Below, in pieces: positions 1 to 12,685 of a stretch of DNA of 64,000 bases. The position numbers were made by a program, and so were the translations under genes. This DNA is from Muricea muricata. Its lineage: Eukaryota > Cnidaria > Anthozoa > Malacalcyonacea > Plexauridae. The notes below the pieces were generated by a model. That model saw only the letters and a program-made list of their open reading frames with translations. It ran no database searches and was not told where the DNA came from. Position 1 is the first letter of the stretch, and the number at the start of each line of letters is the position of its first letter. The stretch covers positions 38,687,059-38,751,058 of the forward strand of contig OY979718.1 in NCBI GenBank assembly GCA_963855995.1, given 5' to 3'.

Positions 1-162
1 GAAATATGGAACGGTTGAAACAGAAAGACGAAAAATATATTGAATATTGCAAGAACACTACTGGAGACAAGGTTAGAAGCGTGTGTGAAAAAGGAAACTG
101 AGAGGAAAAGGAAGGATGAAAGGAAGAACAGAAAGACTCGAAACAGAAACACGAAAAATAGA
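1..162 (+). repeat. HOR copy c0, 3' tail only
   Basis: Matches the last part of the unit (compare 2499-2660) and is cut by the window edge. It carries the A-type words GAACGGTTGAAAC and GAGAGGAAAAGG, as c1 does. Confidence 0.95.
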
Positions 163-747
163 CAATGTGCATAGATATACAATTGATTTACGATCTGTGA
201 TGATTTAAAACTTCCTCTGACCAAATACTTGTATAGAGGGAGATATGAGTTATAATATAGAGTATTGAATAACATTTGTTTATGTGTAAACCTGAAGCGA
301 TATTTATATTAGCATAAAATTTTCTATAAAGTATAAAGTAATATGAAATTCCAAAATTGCCTGGTTGATGTTACATCTTGCAAAATTACAAACTACCATT
401 TAACATATAGTACATATACATTCAAATCTACTTACATGTTAGGCGTAATTTAAATGCTTGTTGCCAAACTTATGTCGGAACGTAAGAAGTAATATATCTA
501 GAATAAGAAAAGCGTAGTAAACTTGTCAGCGAACAGAAAAAAGGAATCCATATCATAATCAATATGTCACATGGCTAGTCACGTGAGAGAAAATAGCGCC
601 AAAATCAATTTATGTGTATACTGCGTAGGTAATTTATATTAAGACATTTATCACGGTATCTATGTATTTAATCATATTGTTCATATTTTGTAAGCTCCCT
701 ACATACCATACTTATTCACGCAAGATAACAAATAAATTGGAAGTTAT
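163..747. repeat. Non-GA spacer segment of the HOR unit (shown for c1, recurs in every copy)
   Basis: About 585 bp of AT-rich DNA that shows no similarity to the GA-rich subrepeats and has balanced strands: 29 of 60 bases are purines at 361-420, against 47 of 60 at 1021-1080. It occurs once per unit, starting at 163, 2661, 5162 and so on. It carries a short conserved block with CACATG, CACGTG and GCGCCAAAA at about 569-604. No terminal inverted repeats were found by eye. The only open frame noticed is a 36-codon + strand frame at 343-453. It is best explained as foreign sequence captured once and then amplified with the unit. Its source is not recognised. Confidence 0.85.
566..604. promoter_or_regulatory. 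Conserved E-box / E2F-like motif block in the HOR spacer (c1 instance)
   Basis: The block reads CACATG at 569-574, CACGTG at 580-585 (within GTCACGTGAG) and GCGCCAAAA at 596-604. The reverse complement of the last is TTTTGGCGC, a match to the E2F consensus. CACGTG is the core of sites bound by bHLH-ZIP factors. It is GC-containing sequence in an AT-rich spacer and recurs once per unit. Short motifs like these arise by chance, and all copies are homogenised, so their presence does not show function. Confidence 0.35.
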
Positions 748-2660
748 AAAGAATAAGAAGGTAGGAAAAATGGAAAGAAGACTGGCGGAATTTCTAGAGT
801 AGAGCAGACTAAAATTGGGGGATAAAAGTTAAAAGATGCTGAAGGTAGCAATAGATCGATGAAAATAGTAATAGAATAACTTAAAATTCGTGAGAAGACA
901 ATAGTAGAAGCACGATCGAAATAGGTACATAATGGTAAGATGTTGAACGAAGCAACAGAAAGATGAAAAATTATAACAAAATCACAATAAGATTTCTGGA
1001 AAAGTCACTGGAACGGAATCTGAAGACGAAAACTGAAAAGATGGAAAGAAAGTTGCAGGATTGGAAAGAAGAAAATTGTGACGATGAAAAAGATGGAAAG
1101 ATGATTTAAAGAATTGGAAATCATTGGGAAGCCTACAGCAAAAGGACTGAAATTGGAGGATAAAAGCAAAAAGATGAGGAAAGTAGCAATAAGAAGATGA
1201 AAAATAGATGGAAAGCTGTGAGGGAAGACTAATGGAAACAACGTTAGAAACGAATCTAAAGAAGCAAGCTGAGAAGATGGAAAAAATTGAAGAAGATTTT
1301 ACGGTTGTTGAAAAATCCAAAGTAGGAAGATGAAAGTAGGAATATACTAGAAATAACAAAAAGATGAATATATATTGAAAATTGCAAGAAGACCACTCGA
1401 AGGAAGTTTAGCAGTGTAAGTTAAAGAAACAAATTGAGAAGATGAGAAACATGAAGAGACTCAAATAAAAGAATTGGAAATCGTCGAGAAGATTACAGCG
1501 GATCCGGAAGGGCTTATGTGCAAAGATAGAAGAAAGACGATGAAGAAAGTTGCAATAAGAACACGAAAAATAGATTGAAAATTCTGAGAGACGACTACTG
1601 GGAACAAAGTTTAAACTGAATATAAAAGCAAGTTTAAAAGATGCACAGAAGGAAGTTGTTGAAAAGATTATGGTACAAAGATGAAAGTAGAAACATAGAA
1701 AGAGAAAGATGAATATAATTATATTGAAAATTATGAGAAATTAAGGAGATGAACAGATAGAAAGAGGAATAGAAGAATTAGAATAGAACTCACAAACGAC
1801 GATAAAAGTGGAAACTGGCGAGAAATTAGCGAGAGGAAGATGAAATGTACAGTGCGAAATTGTATGGAAAAAACTATTGGAGACAAGCTCCGAACCGAAT
1901 ATAAAAAAATCTAAGAAGTTAGACAATATAAGAAGTCAAAGAACTAGAATTGGAAATTGTTGAGAAGACTATATATAGTGGGACTGAAATAAGTAACAAC
2001 AGAGAGATAAAAAAAAGAAGAAAGAATAATAGAAGATTAGAAATTGTGGAGAAGACTGGTAGAAGCAAGCCTGGAATAGGAAGATGAAACAGCACAATGC
2101 GAAAAGTTAGCAACAGAAAGACGAAAAATGTAAGTTGAAAATGATGAGAAGACTACTCAAAACAAGGTTGGAACAGAATATGAAGAAGCAGGCTCAGAAT
2201 TTCAGATAATATAGAAAGACGAATACAAGATAATATATAGATATAGATATAGATGTAAATAGGAAAAGAGTTGGAACAGGTGGATAAAAGAAGTAAAATG
2301 TGGAAAGGTTGAAACAGAAAGACGAAAAATAGATTTAAAATTATGGGAAGACTACAGGAAACAAGGTTAGAAGCGAATGTGAAGAAGGAAGCTGAGAAGA
2401 TAGGAAAACACGGAAAGAACAACACAAGAATTGGAAATTTCTGGGAAGACTGTAGTAGAAGCAAGACTGGAAGACTAGAATAGGAAGAAAAAAGCAGCGA
2501 AATATGGAACGGTTGAAACAGAAAGACGAAAAATATATTGAATATTGCAAGAACACTACTGGAGACAAGGTTAGAAGCGTGTGTGAAAAAGGAAACTGAG
2601 AGGAAAAGGAAGGATGAAAGGAAGAACAGAAAGACTCGAAACAGAAACACGAAAAATAGA
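748..2660 (+). repeat. GA-rich part of the HOR: eight diverged subrepeats plus a truncated one (shown for c1)
   Basis: A recurring core, roughly GAGAAGACTACTGG, AACAAGGTTAGAAG, GAATATGAAGAAG and then GCTGAGAAGATAGG, can be followed through the segment. Using the GAATATGAAG-like word as anchor, subrepeats lie near 1016, 1252, 1416, 1618, 1898, 2176, 2375 and 2579, giving spacings of about 236, 164, 202, 280, 278, 199 and 204 bp. A truncated one follows the spacer at about 748. The one at 1898-2176 has an internal duplication of about 88 bp (GAAATTGTTGAGAAGACT near 1954 and GAAATTGTGGAGAAGACT near 2041), which explains its length. Subrepeats within a unit are strongly diverged, while the same subrepeat in neighbouring units is almost identical. 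Confidence 0.85.
2229..2256 (+). repeat. Short GATATA microsatellite inside the HOR (c1 instance)
   Basis: ATAATATATAGATATAGATA followed by TAGATG, about three imperfect hexamers, present in every copy. One hexamer has been lost in c15 near 37330. Confidence 0.8.
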
Positions 2661-5161
2661 CAATGTGCATAGATATACAATTGATTTACGATCTGTGATG
2701 ATTTAAAACTTCCTCTGACCAAATACTTGTATAGAGGGAGATATGAGTTATAATATAGAGTATTGAATAACATTTGTTTATGTGTAAACCTGAAGCGATA
2801 ATTATATTAGCATAAAATTTTCTATAAAGTATAAAGTAATATGAAATTCCAAAATTGCCTGGTTGATGTTACATCTTGCAAAATTACAAACTACCATTTA
2901 ACATATAGTACATATACATTCAAATCTACTTACATGTTAGGCGTAATTTTTTAAATGCTTGTTGCCAAACTTATGTCGGAACGTAAGAAGTAATTTATCT
3001 AGAATAAGAAAAGCGTAGTAAACTTGTCAGCGAACAGAAAAAAGGAATCCATATCATAATCAATATGTCACATGGCTAGTCACGTGAGAGAAAATAGCGC
3101 CAAAATAAATTTATGTGTATACTGCGTAGGTAATTTATATTAAGACATTTATCACGGTATCTATGTATTTAATCATATTGTTCATGTTTTGTAAGCTCCC
3201 TACATACCATACTTATTCACGCAAGATAACAAATAAATTGGAAGTTGTAAAGAATGAGAAGGTAGGAAAAATGGAAAGAAGACTGGCGGAATTTCTAGAG
3301 TAGAGCAGACTAAAATTGGGGGATAAAAGTTAAAAGATTCTGAAGGTAGCAATAGAGCGATGAAAATAGTAATAGAATAACTTAAAATTCGTGGGAAGAC
3401 AATAGTAGAAGCACGATCGAAATGGGTACATAATGGTAAGATGTTGAACGAAGCAACAGAAAGATGAAAAATTATAACAAAATCACAATAAGATTTCTGG
3501 AAAAGTCACTAGAACGGAATCTGAAGACGAAGACTGAAAAGATGGAAAGAAAGTTGCAGGATTGGAAAGAAGAAAATTGTGACGATGAAAAAGATGGAAA
3601 GATGATTTAAAGAATTGGAAATCATTGGGAAGCCTACAGCAAAAGGACTGAAATTGGAGGATAAAAGCAAAAAGATAAGGAAAGTAGCAATAAGAAGATG
3701 AAAAATAGATGGAAAGCTGTGAGGGAAGACTAATGGAAACAACGTTAGAAACGAATCTAAAGAAGCAAGCTGAGAAGATGGAAAAAATTGAAGAAGATTT
3801 TACGGTTGTTGAAAAATCCAAAGTAGGAAGATGAAAGTAGGAATATACTAGAAATAACAAAAAGATGAATATATATTGAAAATTGCAAGAAGACCACTCG
3901 AAGGAAGTTTAGCAGTGTAAGTTAAAGAAACAAATTGAGAAGATGAGAAACATGAAGAGACTCAAATAAAAGAATTGGAAATCGTCGAGAAGATTACAGC
4001 GGATCCGGAAGGGCTTATGTGCAAAGATAGAAGAAAGACGATGAAGAAAGTTGCAATAAGAACACGAAAAATAGATTGAAAATTCTGAGAGACGACTACT
4101 GGGAACAAAGTTTAAACTGAATATAAAAGCAAGTTTAAAAGATGCACAGAAGGAAGTTGTTGAAAAGATTATGGTACAAAGATGAAAGTAGAAACATAGA
4201 AAGAGAAAGATGAATATAATTATATTGAAAATTATGAGAAATTAAGGAGATGAACAGATAGAAAGAGGAATAGAAGAATTAGAATAGAACTCACAAACGA
4301 CGATAAAAGTGGAAACTGGCGAGAAATTAGCGAGAGGAAGATGAAATGTACAGTGCGAAATTGTATGGAAAAAACTATTGGAGACAAGCTCCGAACCGAA
4401 TATAAAAAAATCTAAGAAGTTAGACAATATAAGAAGTCAAAGAACTAGAATTGGAAATTGTTGAGAAGACTATATATAGTGGGACTGAAATAAGTAACAA
4501 CAGAGAGATAAAAAAAAGAAGAAAGAATAATAGAAGATTAGAAATTGTGGAGAAGACTGGTAGAAGCAAGCCTGGAATAGGAAGATGAAACAGCACAATG
4601 CGAAAAGTTAGCAACAGAAAGACGAAAAATGTAAGTTGAAAATGATGAGAAGACTACTCAAAACAAGGTTGGAACAGAATATGAAGAAGCAGGCTCAGAA
4701 TTTCAGATAATATAGAAAGACGAATACAAGATAATATATAGATATAGATATAGATGTAAATAGGAAAAGAGTTGGAACAGGTGGATAAAAGAAGTAAAAT
4801 GTGGAAAGGTTGAAACAGAAAGACGAAAAATAGATTTAAAATTATGGGAAGACTACAGGAAACAAGGTTAGAAGCGAATGTGAAGAAGGAAGCTGAGAAG
4901 ATAGGAAAACACGGAAAGAACAACACAAGAATTGGAAATTTCTGGGAAGACTGTAGTAGAAGCAAGACTGGAAGACTAGAATAGGAAGAAAAAAGCAGCG
5001 AAATATGGAACGGTTGAAACAGAAAGACGAAAAATATATTGAATATTGCAAGAACACTACTGGAGACAAGGTTAGAAGCGTGTGTGAAAAAGGAAACTGA
5101 GAGGAAAAGGAAGGATGAAAGGAAGAACAGAAAGACTCGAAACAGAAACACGAAAAATAGA
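2661..5161 (+). repeat. HOR copy c2 (left-edge subfamily)
   Basis: Length 2501 bp and the closest relative of c1, sharing the c1 diagnostic variants. It has three extra T residues in the spacer at about 2947-2952. It also has TTGTAAAGAATGAG near 3245 and AAAGATTCTGAAGG near 3331, where others read GATGCTGAAGG. Confidence 0.95.
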
Positions 5162-7668
5162 CAATGTGCATAGATATACAATTGATTTACGATCTGTGAT
5201 GATTTAAAACTTCCTCTGACCAAATACTTGTATAGAGGGAGATATGAGTTATAATATAGAGTATTGAATAACATTTGTTTATGTGTAAACCTGAAGCGAT
5301 AATTATATTAGCATAAAATTTTCTATAAAGTATAAAGTAATATGAAATTCCAAAATTGCCTGGTTGATGTTACATCTTGCAAAATTACAAACTACCATTT
5401 AACATATAGTACATATACATTCAAATCTACTTACATGTTAGGCGTAATTTAAATGCTTCTTGCCAAACTTATGTCGGAACGTAAGAAGTAATTTATCTAG
5501 AATAAGAAAAGCATAGTAAACTTGTCAGCGAACAGAAAAAAGGAATCCATATCATAATCAATATGTCACATGGCTAGTCACGTGAGAGAAAATAGCGCCA
5601 AAATCAATTTATGTGTATACTGCGTAGGTAATTTATATTAAGACATTTATCACGGTATCTATGTATTTAATCATATTGTTCATATTTTGTAAGCTCCCTA
5701 CATACCATACTTATTCACGCAAGATAACAAATAAATTGAAAGTTATAAAGAATGAGAAGGTAGGAAAAATGGAAAGAAGACTGGCGGAATTTCTAGAGTA
5801 GAGCAGACTAAAATTGGGGGATAAAAGTTAAAAGATGCTGAAGGTAGCAATAGAGCGATGAAAATAGTAATAGAATAACTTAAAATTCGTGGGAAGACAA
5901 TAGTAGAAGCACGATCGAAATAGGTACATAATGGTAAGATGTTGAACGAAGCAACAGAAAGATGAAAAATTATAACAAAATCACTATAAGATTTCTGGAA
6001 AAGAGACTAGAACGGAATCTGAAGACGAAGACTGAAAAGATGGAAAGAAAGTTGCAGGATTGGAAAGAAGAAAATTGTGACGATGAAAAAGATGGAAAGA
6101 TGATTTAAAGAATTGGAAATCATTGGGAAGCTTACAGCAAAAGGACTGAAATTGCAGGATAAAAGCAAAAAGATGAGGAAAGTAGCAATAAGAAGATGAA
6201 AAATAGATGGAAAGTTGTGAGGAAAGACTAATGGAAACAACGTTAGAAACGAATCTAAAGAAGCAAGCTGAAAAGATGGAAAAAATTGAAGAAGATTTTA
6301 CGGTTGTTAAAAAATCCAAAGTAGGAAGATGAAAGTAGGAATATACTAGAAATAACAAAAAGATGAATACATATTGAAAATTGCAAGAAGACCACTAGAA
6401 GGAAGTTTAGCAGTGTAAGTTAAAGAAACAAATTGAGAAGATGAGAAACATGAAGAGACTCGAATAAAAGAATTGGAAATCGTCGAGAAGACTACAGCGG
6501 ATCCGGAAGGGCTTACATGGAAAGATAGAAGAAAGACGATGAAGAAAGTTGCAATAAGAACACGAAAAATAGATTGAAAATTCTGAGAGACGACTACTGG
6601 GAACAAAGTTTAAACTGAATATAAAAGCAAGTTTAAAAGATGCACAGAAGGAAGTTGTTGAAAAGATTATGGTAGAAAGATGAAAGAAAAAACATAGAAA
6701 GAGAAAGATGAATGTAATTATATTGAAAATTATGAGAAATTAAGGAGATGAACAGATAGAAAGAGGAATAGAAGAATTAGAATAGAACTCACAAACGACG
6801 ATAAAAGTGGAAACTGGCGAGAAATTAGCGAGAGGAAGATGAAATGTACAGTGCGAAATGGTATGGAAAAAACTATTGGAGACAAGCTCAGAACCGAATA
6901 TAAAAAAATCTAAGAAGTTAGACAATATAAGAAGTCAAAGAACAAGAATTGGAAATTGTTGAGAAGACTATATATAGTAGGACTGAAATAAGTAACAACA
7001 GAGAGATAAATAGATAAAAAAAGGAAGAAAGAATAATAGAAGATTAGAAATTGTGGAGAAGACTGGTAGAAGCAAGCCTGGAATAGGAAGATGGAACAGC
7101 ACAATGCGAAAAGTTAAGCAACAGAAAGACGAAAAATGTAAGTTGAAAATGATGAGAAGACTACTCAAAACAAGGTTGGAACAGAATATGAAGAAGCAGG
7201 CTCAGAATTTCAGATAATATAGAAAGACGAATACAAGATAATATATAGATATAGATATAGATGTAAATAGGAAAAGAGCTGGAACAGGTGGATAAAAGAA
7301 GTAAAATGTGGAAAGGTTGAAACAGAAAGACGAAAAATAGATTTAAAATTATGGGAAGACTACAGGAAACAAGGTTAGAAGCGAATGTGAAGAAGGAAGC
7401 TGAGAAGATAGGAAAACACGGAAAGAACAACACAAGAATTGGAAATTTCTGGGAAGACTGTAGTAGAAGCATGACTGGAAGACTAGAATAGGAAGAAAAA
7501 AGCAGCGAAATATGGAACGGTTGAAACAGAAAGACGAAAAATATATTGAATATTGCAAGAACACTACTGGAGACAAGGTTAGAAGCGTGTGTGAAAAAGG
7601 AAACTGAGAGGAAAAGGAAGGATGGAAGGAAGAACAGAAAGACTCGAAACAGAAACACGAAAAATAGA
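5162..7668 (+). repeat. HOR copy c3 (transitional between left-edge and interior A type)
   Basis: Length 2507 bp. The spacer keeps the left-edge CTTCCTCTGACC, but the GA-rich part has the interior pattern: TTGCAGGATAAAAG, ACATGGAAAGATAG, GGTAGAAAGATG, GATAAATAGAT and a tail starting the next spacer with CCATGTG. This looks like the switch point between the left-edge subfamily and the bulk array. Confidence 0.95.
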
Positions 7669-10179
7669 CCATGTGCATAGATATACAATTGATTTACGAT
7701 CTGTGATGATTTAAAACTTCGTCTGACCAAATACTTGTATAGAGGGAGATATGAGTTATAATATAGAGTATTGAATAACATTTGTTTATGTGTAAACCTG
7801 AAGCGATAATTATATTAGCATAAAATTTTCTATAAAGTATAAAGTAATATGAAATTCCAAAATTGCCTGGTTGATGTTACATCTTGCAAAATTACAAACT
7901 ACCATTTAACATATAGTACATATACATTCAAATTTACTTACATGTTAGGCGTAATTTAAATGCTTGTTGCCAAACTTATGTCGGAACGTAAGAAGTAATT
8001 TATCTAGAATAAGGAAAGCATAGTAAACTTGTCAGCGAACAGAAAAAAGGAATCCATATCATAATCAATATGTCACATGGCTAGTCACGTGAGAGAAAAT
8101 AGCGCCAAAATAAATTTATGTGTATACTGCGTAGGTAATTTATATTAAGACATTTATCACGGTATCTATGTATTTAATCATATTGTTCATGTTTTGTAAG
8201 CTCCCTACATACCATACTTATTCACGCAAGATAACGAATAAATTGGAAGTTATAAAGAATGAGAAGGTAGGAAAAATGGAAAGAAGACTGGCGGAATTTC
8301 TAGAGTAGAGCAGACTAAAATTGGGGGATAAAAGTTAAAAGATGCTGAAGGTAGCAATAGAGCGATGAAAATAGTAATAGAATAACTTAAAATTCGTGGG
8401 AAGACAATAGTAGAAGCACGATCGAAATAGGTACATAATGGTAAGATGTTGAACGAAGCAACAGAAAGATGAAAAATTATAACAAAATCACTATAAGATT
8501 TCTGGAAAAGAGACTAGAACGGAATCTGAAGACGAAGACTGAAAAGATGGAAAGAAAGTTGCAGGATTGGAAAGAAGAAAATTGTGACGATGAAAAAGAT
8601 GGAAAGATGATTTAAAGAATTGGAAATCATTGGGAAGCCTACAGCAAAAGGACTGAAATTGCAAGATAAAAGCAAAAAGATGAGGAAAGTAGCAATAAGA
8701 AGATGAAAAATAGATGGAAAGTTGTGAGGGAAGACTAATGGAAACAACGTTAGAAACGAATCTAAAGAAGCAAGCTGAAAAGATGGAAAAAATTGAAGAA
8801 GATTTTACGGTTGTTAAAAAATCCAAAGTAGGAAGATGAAAGTAGGAATATACTAGAAATAACAAAAAGATGAATACATATTGAAAATTGCAAGAAGACC
8901 ACTAGAAGGAAGTTTAGCAGTGTAAGTTAAAGAAACAAATTGAGAAGATGAGAAACATGAAGAGACTCGAATAAAAGAATTGGAAATCGTCGAGAAGACT
9001 ACAGCGGATCCGGAAGGGCTTACATGGAAAGATAGAAGAAAGACGATGAAGAAAGTTGCAATAAGAACACGAAAAATAGATTGAAAATTCTGAGAGACGA
9101 CTACTGGGAACAAAGTTTAAACTGAATATAAAAGCAAGTTTAAAAGATGCACAGAAGGAAGTTGTTGAAAAGATTATGGTAGAAAGATGAAAGAAAAAAC
9201 ATAGAAAGAGAAAGATGAATGTAATTATATTGAAAATTATGAGAAATTAAGGAGATGAACAGATAGAAAGAGGAATAGAAGAATTAGAATAGAACTCACA
9301 AACGACGATAAAAGTGGAAACTGGCGAGAAATTAGCGAGAGGAAGATGAAATGTACAGTGCGAAATGGTATGGAAAAAACTATTGGAGACAAGCTCAGAA
9401 CCGAATATAAAAAAATCTAAGAAGTTAGACAATATAAGAAGTCAAAGAACAAGAAATGGTTGGAAATTGTTGAGAAGACTATATATAGTAGGACTGAAAT
9501 AAGTAACAACAGAGAGATAAATAGATAAAAAAAGGAAGAAAGAATAATAGAAGATTAGAAATTGTGGAGAAGACTGGTAGAAGCAAGCCTGGAATAGGAA
9601 GATGGAACAGCACAATGCGAAAAGTTAAGCAACAGAAAGACGAAAAATGTAAGTTGAAAATGATGAGAAGACTACTCAAAACAAGGTTGGAACAGAATAT
9701 GAAGAAGCAGGCTCAGAATTTCAGATAATATAGAAAGACGAATACAAGATAATATATAGATATAGATATAGATGTAAATAGGAAAAGAGCTGGAACAGGT
9801 GGATAAAAGAAGTAAAATGTGGAAAGGTTGAAACAGAAAGACGAAAAATAGATTTAAAATTATGGGAAGACTACAGGAAACAAGGTTAGAAGCGAATGTG
9901 AAGAAGGAAGCTGAGAAGATAGGAAAACACGGAAAGAACAACACAAGAATTGGAAATTTCTGGGAAGACTGTAGTAGAAGCATGACTGGAAGACTAGAAT
10001 AGGAAGAAAAAAGCAGCGAAATATGGAACGGTTGAAACAGAAAGACGAAAAATATATTGAATATTGCAAGAACACTACTGGAGACAAGGTTAGAAGCGTG
10101 TGTGAAAAAGGAAACTGAGAGGAAAAGGAAGGATGGAAGGAAGAACAGAAAGACTCGAAACAGAAACACGAAAAATAGA
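7669..10179 (+). repeat. HOR copy c4 (A type, longest copy)
   Basis: Length 2511 bp, because of a private 4-bp insertion near 9453 (AAGAAATGGTTGG where others read AAGAATTGG). Other variants are ACTATAAG at 8490, TTGCAAGATAAAAG and GGTAGAAAGATG. The tail is A type. Confidence 0.95.
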
Positions 10180-12685
10180 CCATGTGCATAGATATACAAT
10201 TGATTTACGATCTGTGATGATTTAAAACTTCGTCTGACCAAATACTTGTATAGAGGGAGATATGAGTTATAATATAGAGTATTGAATAACATTTGTTTAT
10301 GTGTAAACCTGAAGCGATAATTATATTAGCATAAAATTTTCTATAAAGTATAAAGTAATATGAAATTCCAAAATTGCCTGGTTGATGTTACATCTTGCAA
10401 AATTACAAACTACCATTTAACATATAGTACATATACATTCAAATTTACTTACATGTTAGGCGTAATTTAAATGCTTGTTGCCAAACTTATGTCGGAACGT
10501 AAGAAGTAATTTATCTAGAATAAGGAAAGCATAGTAAACTTGTCAGCGAACAGAAAAAAGGAATCCATATCATAATCAATATGTCACATGGCTAGTCACG
10601 TGAGAGAAAATAGCGCCAAAATAAATTTATGTGTATACTGCGTAGGTAATTTATATTAAGACATTTATCACGGTATCTATGTATTTAATCATATTGTTCA
10701 TGTTTTGTAAGCTCCCTACATACCATACTTATTCACGCAAGATAACGAATAAATTGGAAGTTATAAAGAATGAGAAGGTAGGAAAAATGGAAAGAAGACT
10801 GGCGGAATTTCTAGAGTAGAGCAGACTAAAATTGGGGGATAAAAGTTAAAAGATGCTGAAGGTAGCAATAGAGCGATGAAAATAGTAATAGAATAACTTA
10901 AAATTCGTGGGAAGACAATAGTAGAAGCACGATCGAAATAGGTACATAATGGTAAGATGTTGAACGAAGCAACAGAAAGATGAAAAATTATAACAAAATC
11001 ACAATAAGATTTCTGGAAAAGAGACTAGAACGGAATCTGAAGACGAAGACTGAAAAGATGGAAAGAAAGTTGCAGGATTGAAAAAAAGAAAATTGTGACG
11101 ATGAAAAAGATGGAAAGATGATTTAAAGAATTGGAAATCATTGGGAAGCCTACAGCAAAAGGACTGAAATTGCAAGATAAAAGCAAAAAGATGAGGAAAG
11201 TAGCAATAAGAAGATGAAAAATAGATGGAAAGTTGTGAGGGAAGACTAATGGAAACAACGTTAGAAACGAATCTAAAGAAGCAAGCTGAAAAGATGGAAA
11301 AAATTGAAGAAGATTTTACGGTTGTTAAAAAATCCAAAGTAGGAAGATGAAAGTAGGAATATACTAGAAATAACAAAAAGATGAATACATATTGAAAATT
11401 GCAAGAAGACCACTAGAAGGAAGTTTAGCAGTGTAAGTTAAAGAAACAAATTGAGAAGATGAGAAACATGAAGAGACTCGAATAAAAGAATTGGAAATCG
11501 TCGAGAAGACTACAGCGGATCCGGAAGGGCTTACATGGAAAGATAGAAGAAAGACGATGAAGAAAGTTGCAATAAGAACACGAAAAATAGATTGAAAATT
11601 CTGAGAGACGACTACTGGGAACAAAGTTTAAACTGAATATAAAAGCAAGTTTAAAAGATGCACAGAAGGAAGTTGTTGAAAAGATTATGGTAGAGAGATG
11701 AAAGAAAAAACATAGAAAGAGAAAGATGAATGTAATTATATTGAAAATTATGAGAAATTAAGGAGATGAACAGATAGAAAGAGGAATAGAAGAATTAGAA
11801 TAGAACTCACAAACGACGATAAAAGTGGAAACTGGCGAGAAATTAGCGAGAGGAAGATGAAATGTACAGTGCGAAATGGTATGGAAAAAACTATTGGAGA
11901 CAAGCTCAGAACCGAATATAAAAAAATCTAAGAAGTTAGACAATATAAGAAGTCAAAGAACAAGAATTGGAAATTGTTGAGAAGACTATATATAGTAGGA
12001 CTGAAATAAGTAACAACAGAGAGATAAATAGATAAAAAAAGGAAGAAAGAATAATAGAAGATTAGAAATTGTGGAGAAGACTAGTAGAAGCAAGCCTGGA
12101 ATAGGAAGATGAAACAGCACAATGCGAAAAGTTAGCAACAGAAAGACGAAAAATGTAAGTTGAAAATGATGAGAAGACTACTCAAAACAAGGTTGGAACA
12201 GAATATGAAGAAGCAGGCTCAGAATTTTAGATAATATAGAAAGACGAATACAAGATAATATATAGATATAGATATAGATGTAAATAGGAAAAGAGCTGGA
12301 ACAGGTGGATAAAAGAAGTAAAATGTGGAAAGGTTGAAACAGAAAGACGAAAAATAGATTTAAAATTATGGGAAGACTACAGGAAACAAGGTTTGAAGCG
12401 AATGTGAAGAAGGAAGCTGAGAAGATAGGAAAACACGGAAAGAACAACACAAGAATTGGAAATTGCTGGGAAGACTGTAGTAGAAGCAAGACTGGAAGAC
12501 TAGAATAGGAAAAAAAAAGCAGCGAAATATGGAATGGTTGTTACAGAAAGACGAAAAATATATTGAATATTGCAAGAACACTACTGGAGACAAGGTTAGA
12601 AGCGTGTGTGAAAAAGGAAACTGAGAAGAAAAGGAAGGATGGAAGGAAGAACAGAAAGACTCGAAACAGAAACACGAAAAATAGA
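10180..12685 (+). repeat. HOR copy c5 (5' half like c7, B-type tail like c8)
   Basis: Length 2506 bp. The front half carries ATTGAAAAAAAGAAAA near 11079, otherwise seen only in c7. The back half carries GGTAGAGAGATG, GACTAGTAGAAG, CAGAATTTTAGAT and the B-type words GGTTTGAAGCG, AATTGCTGGG and GGAATGGTTGTTAC, as c8 does. It is a B-type island among A-type neighbours. Confidence 0.95.

Larger units (their letters stand above)
163..2660 (+). repeat. HOR copy c1 (left-edge subfamily)
   Basis: Length 2498 bp, the shortest complete copy. It shares with c2 variants absent from the interior: TTGGAGGATAAAAG near 1152, TATGTGCAAAGATAG near 1515, GGTACAAAGATG near 1671, and a shorter A-run near 2008-2016 that lacks the extra AATAGAT present from c3 onward. 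Its spacer has CTTCCTCTGACC at 211, where c4 onward read CTTCGTCTGACC. Private changes include AATATATCTAG near 492 instead of AATTTATCTAG. Confidence 0.95.

Noticed and set aside
209-226. Possible CENP-B box in the spacer (CTTCGTCTGACC in c4 onward)
   Set aside because: Only the TTCG....A half matches. The required CGGG half is absent, and c1-c3 lose even the CG.
343-453. 36-codon + strand open frame in the spacer, present in each copy
   Set aside because: Short, no recognised motif, and conservation is explained by homogenisation of the whole unit. c2 lengthens it by T-run expansion without other effect.
163-747. Spacer as a DNA transposon or MITE
   Set aside because: No terminal inverted repeats or target-site duplications were visible at its ends.
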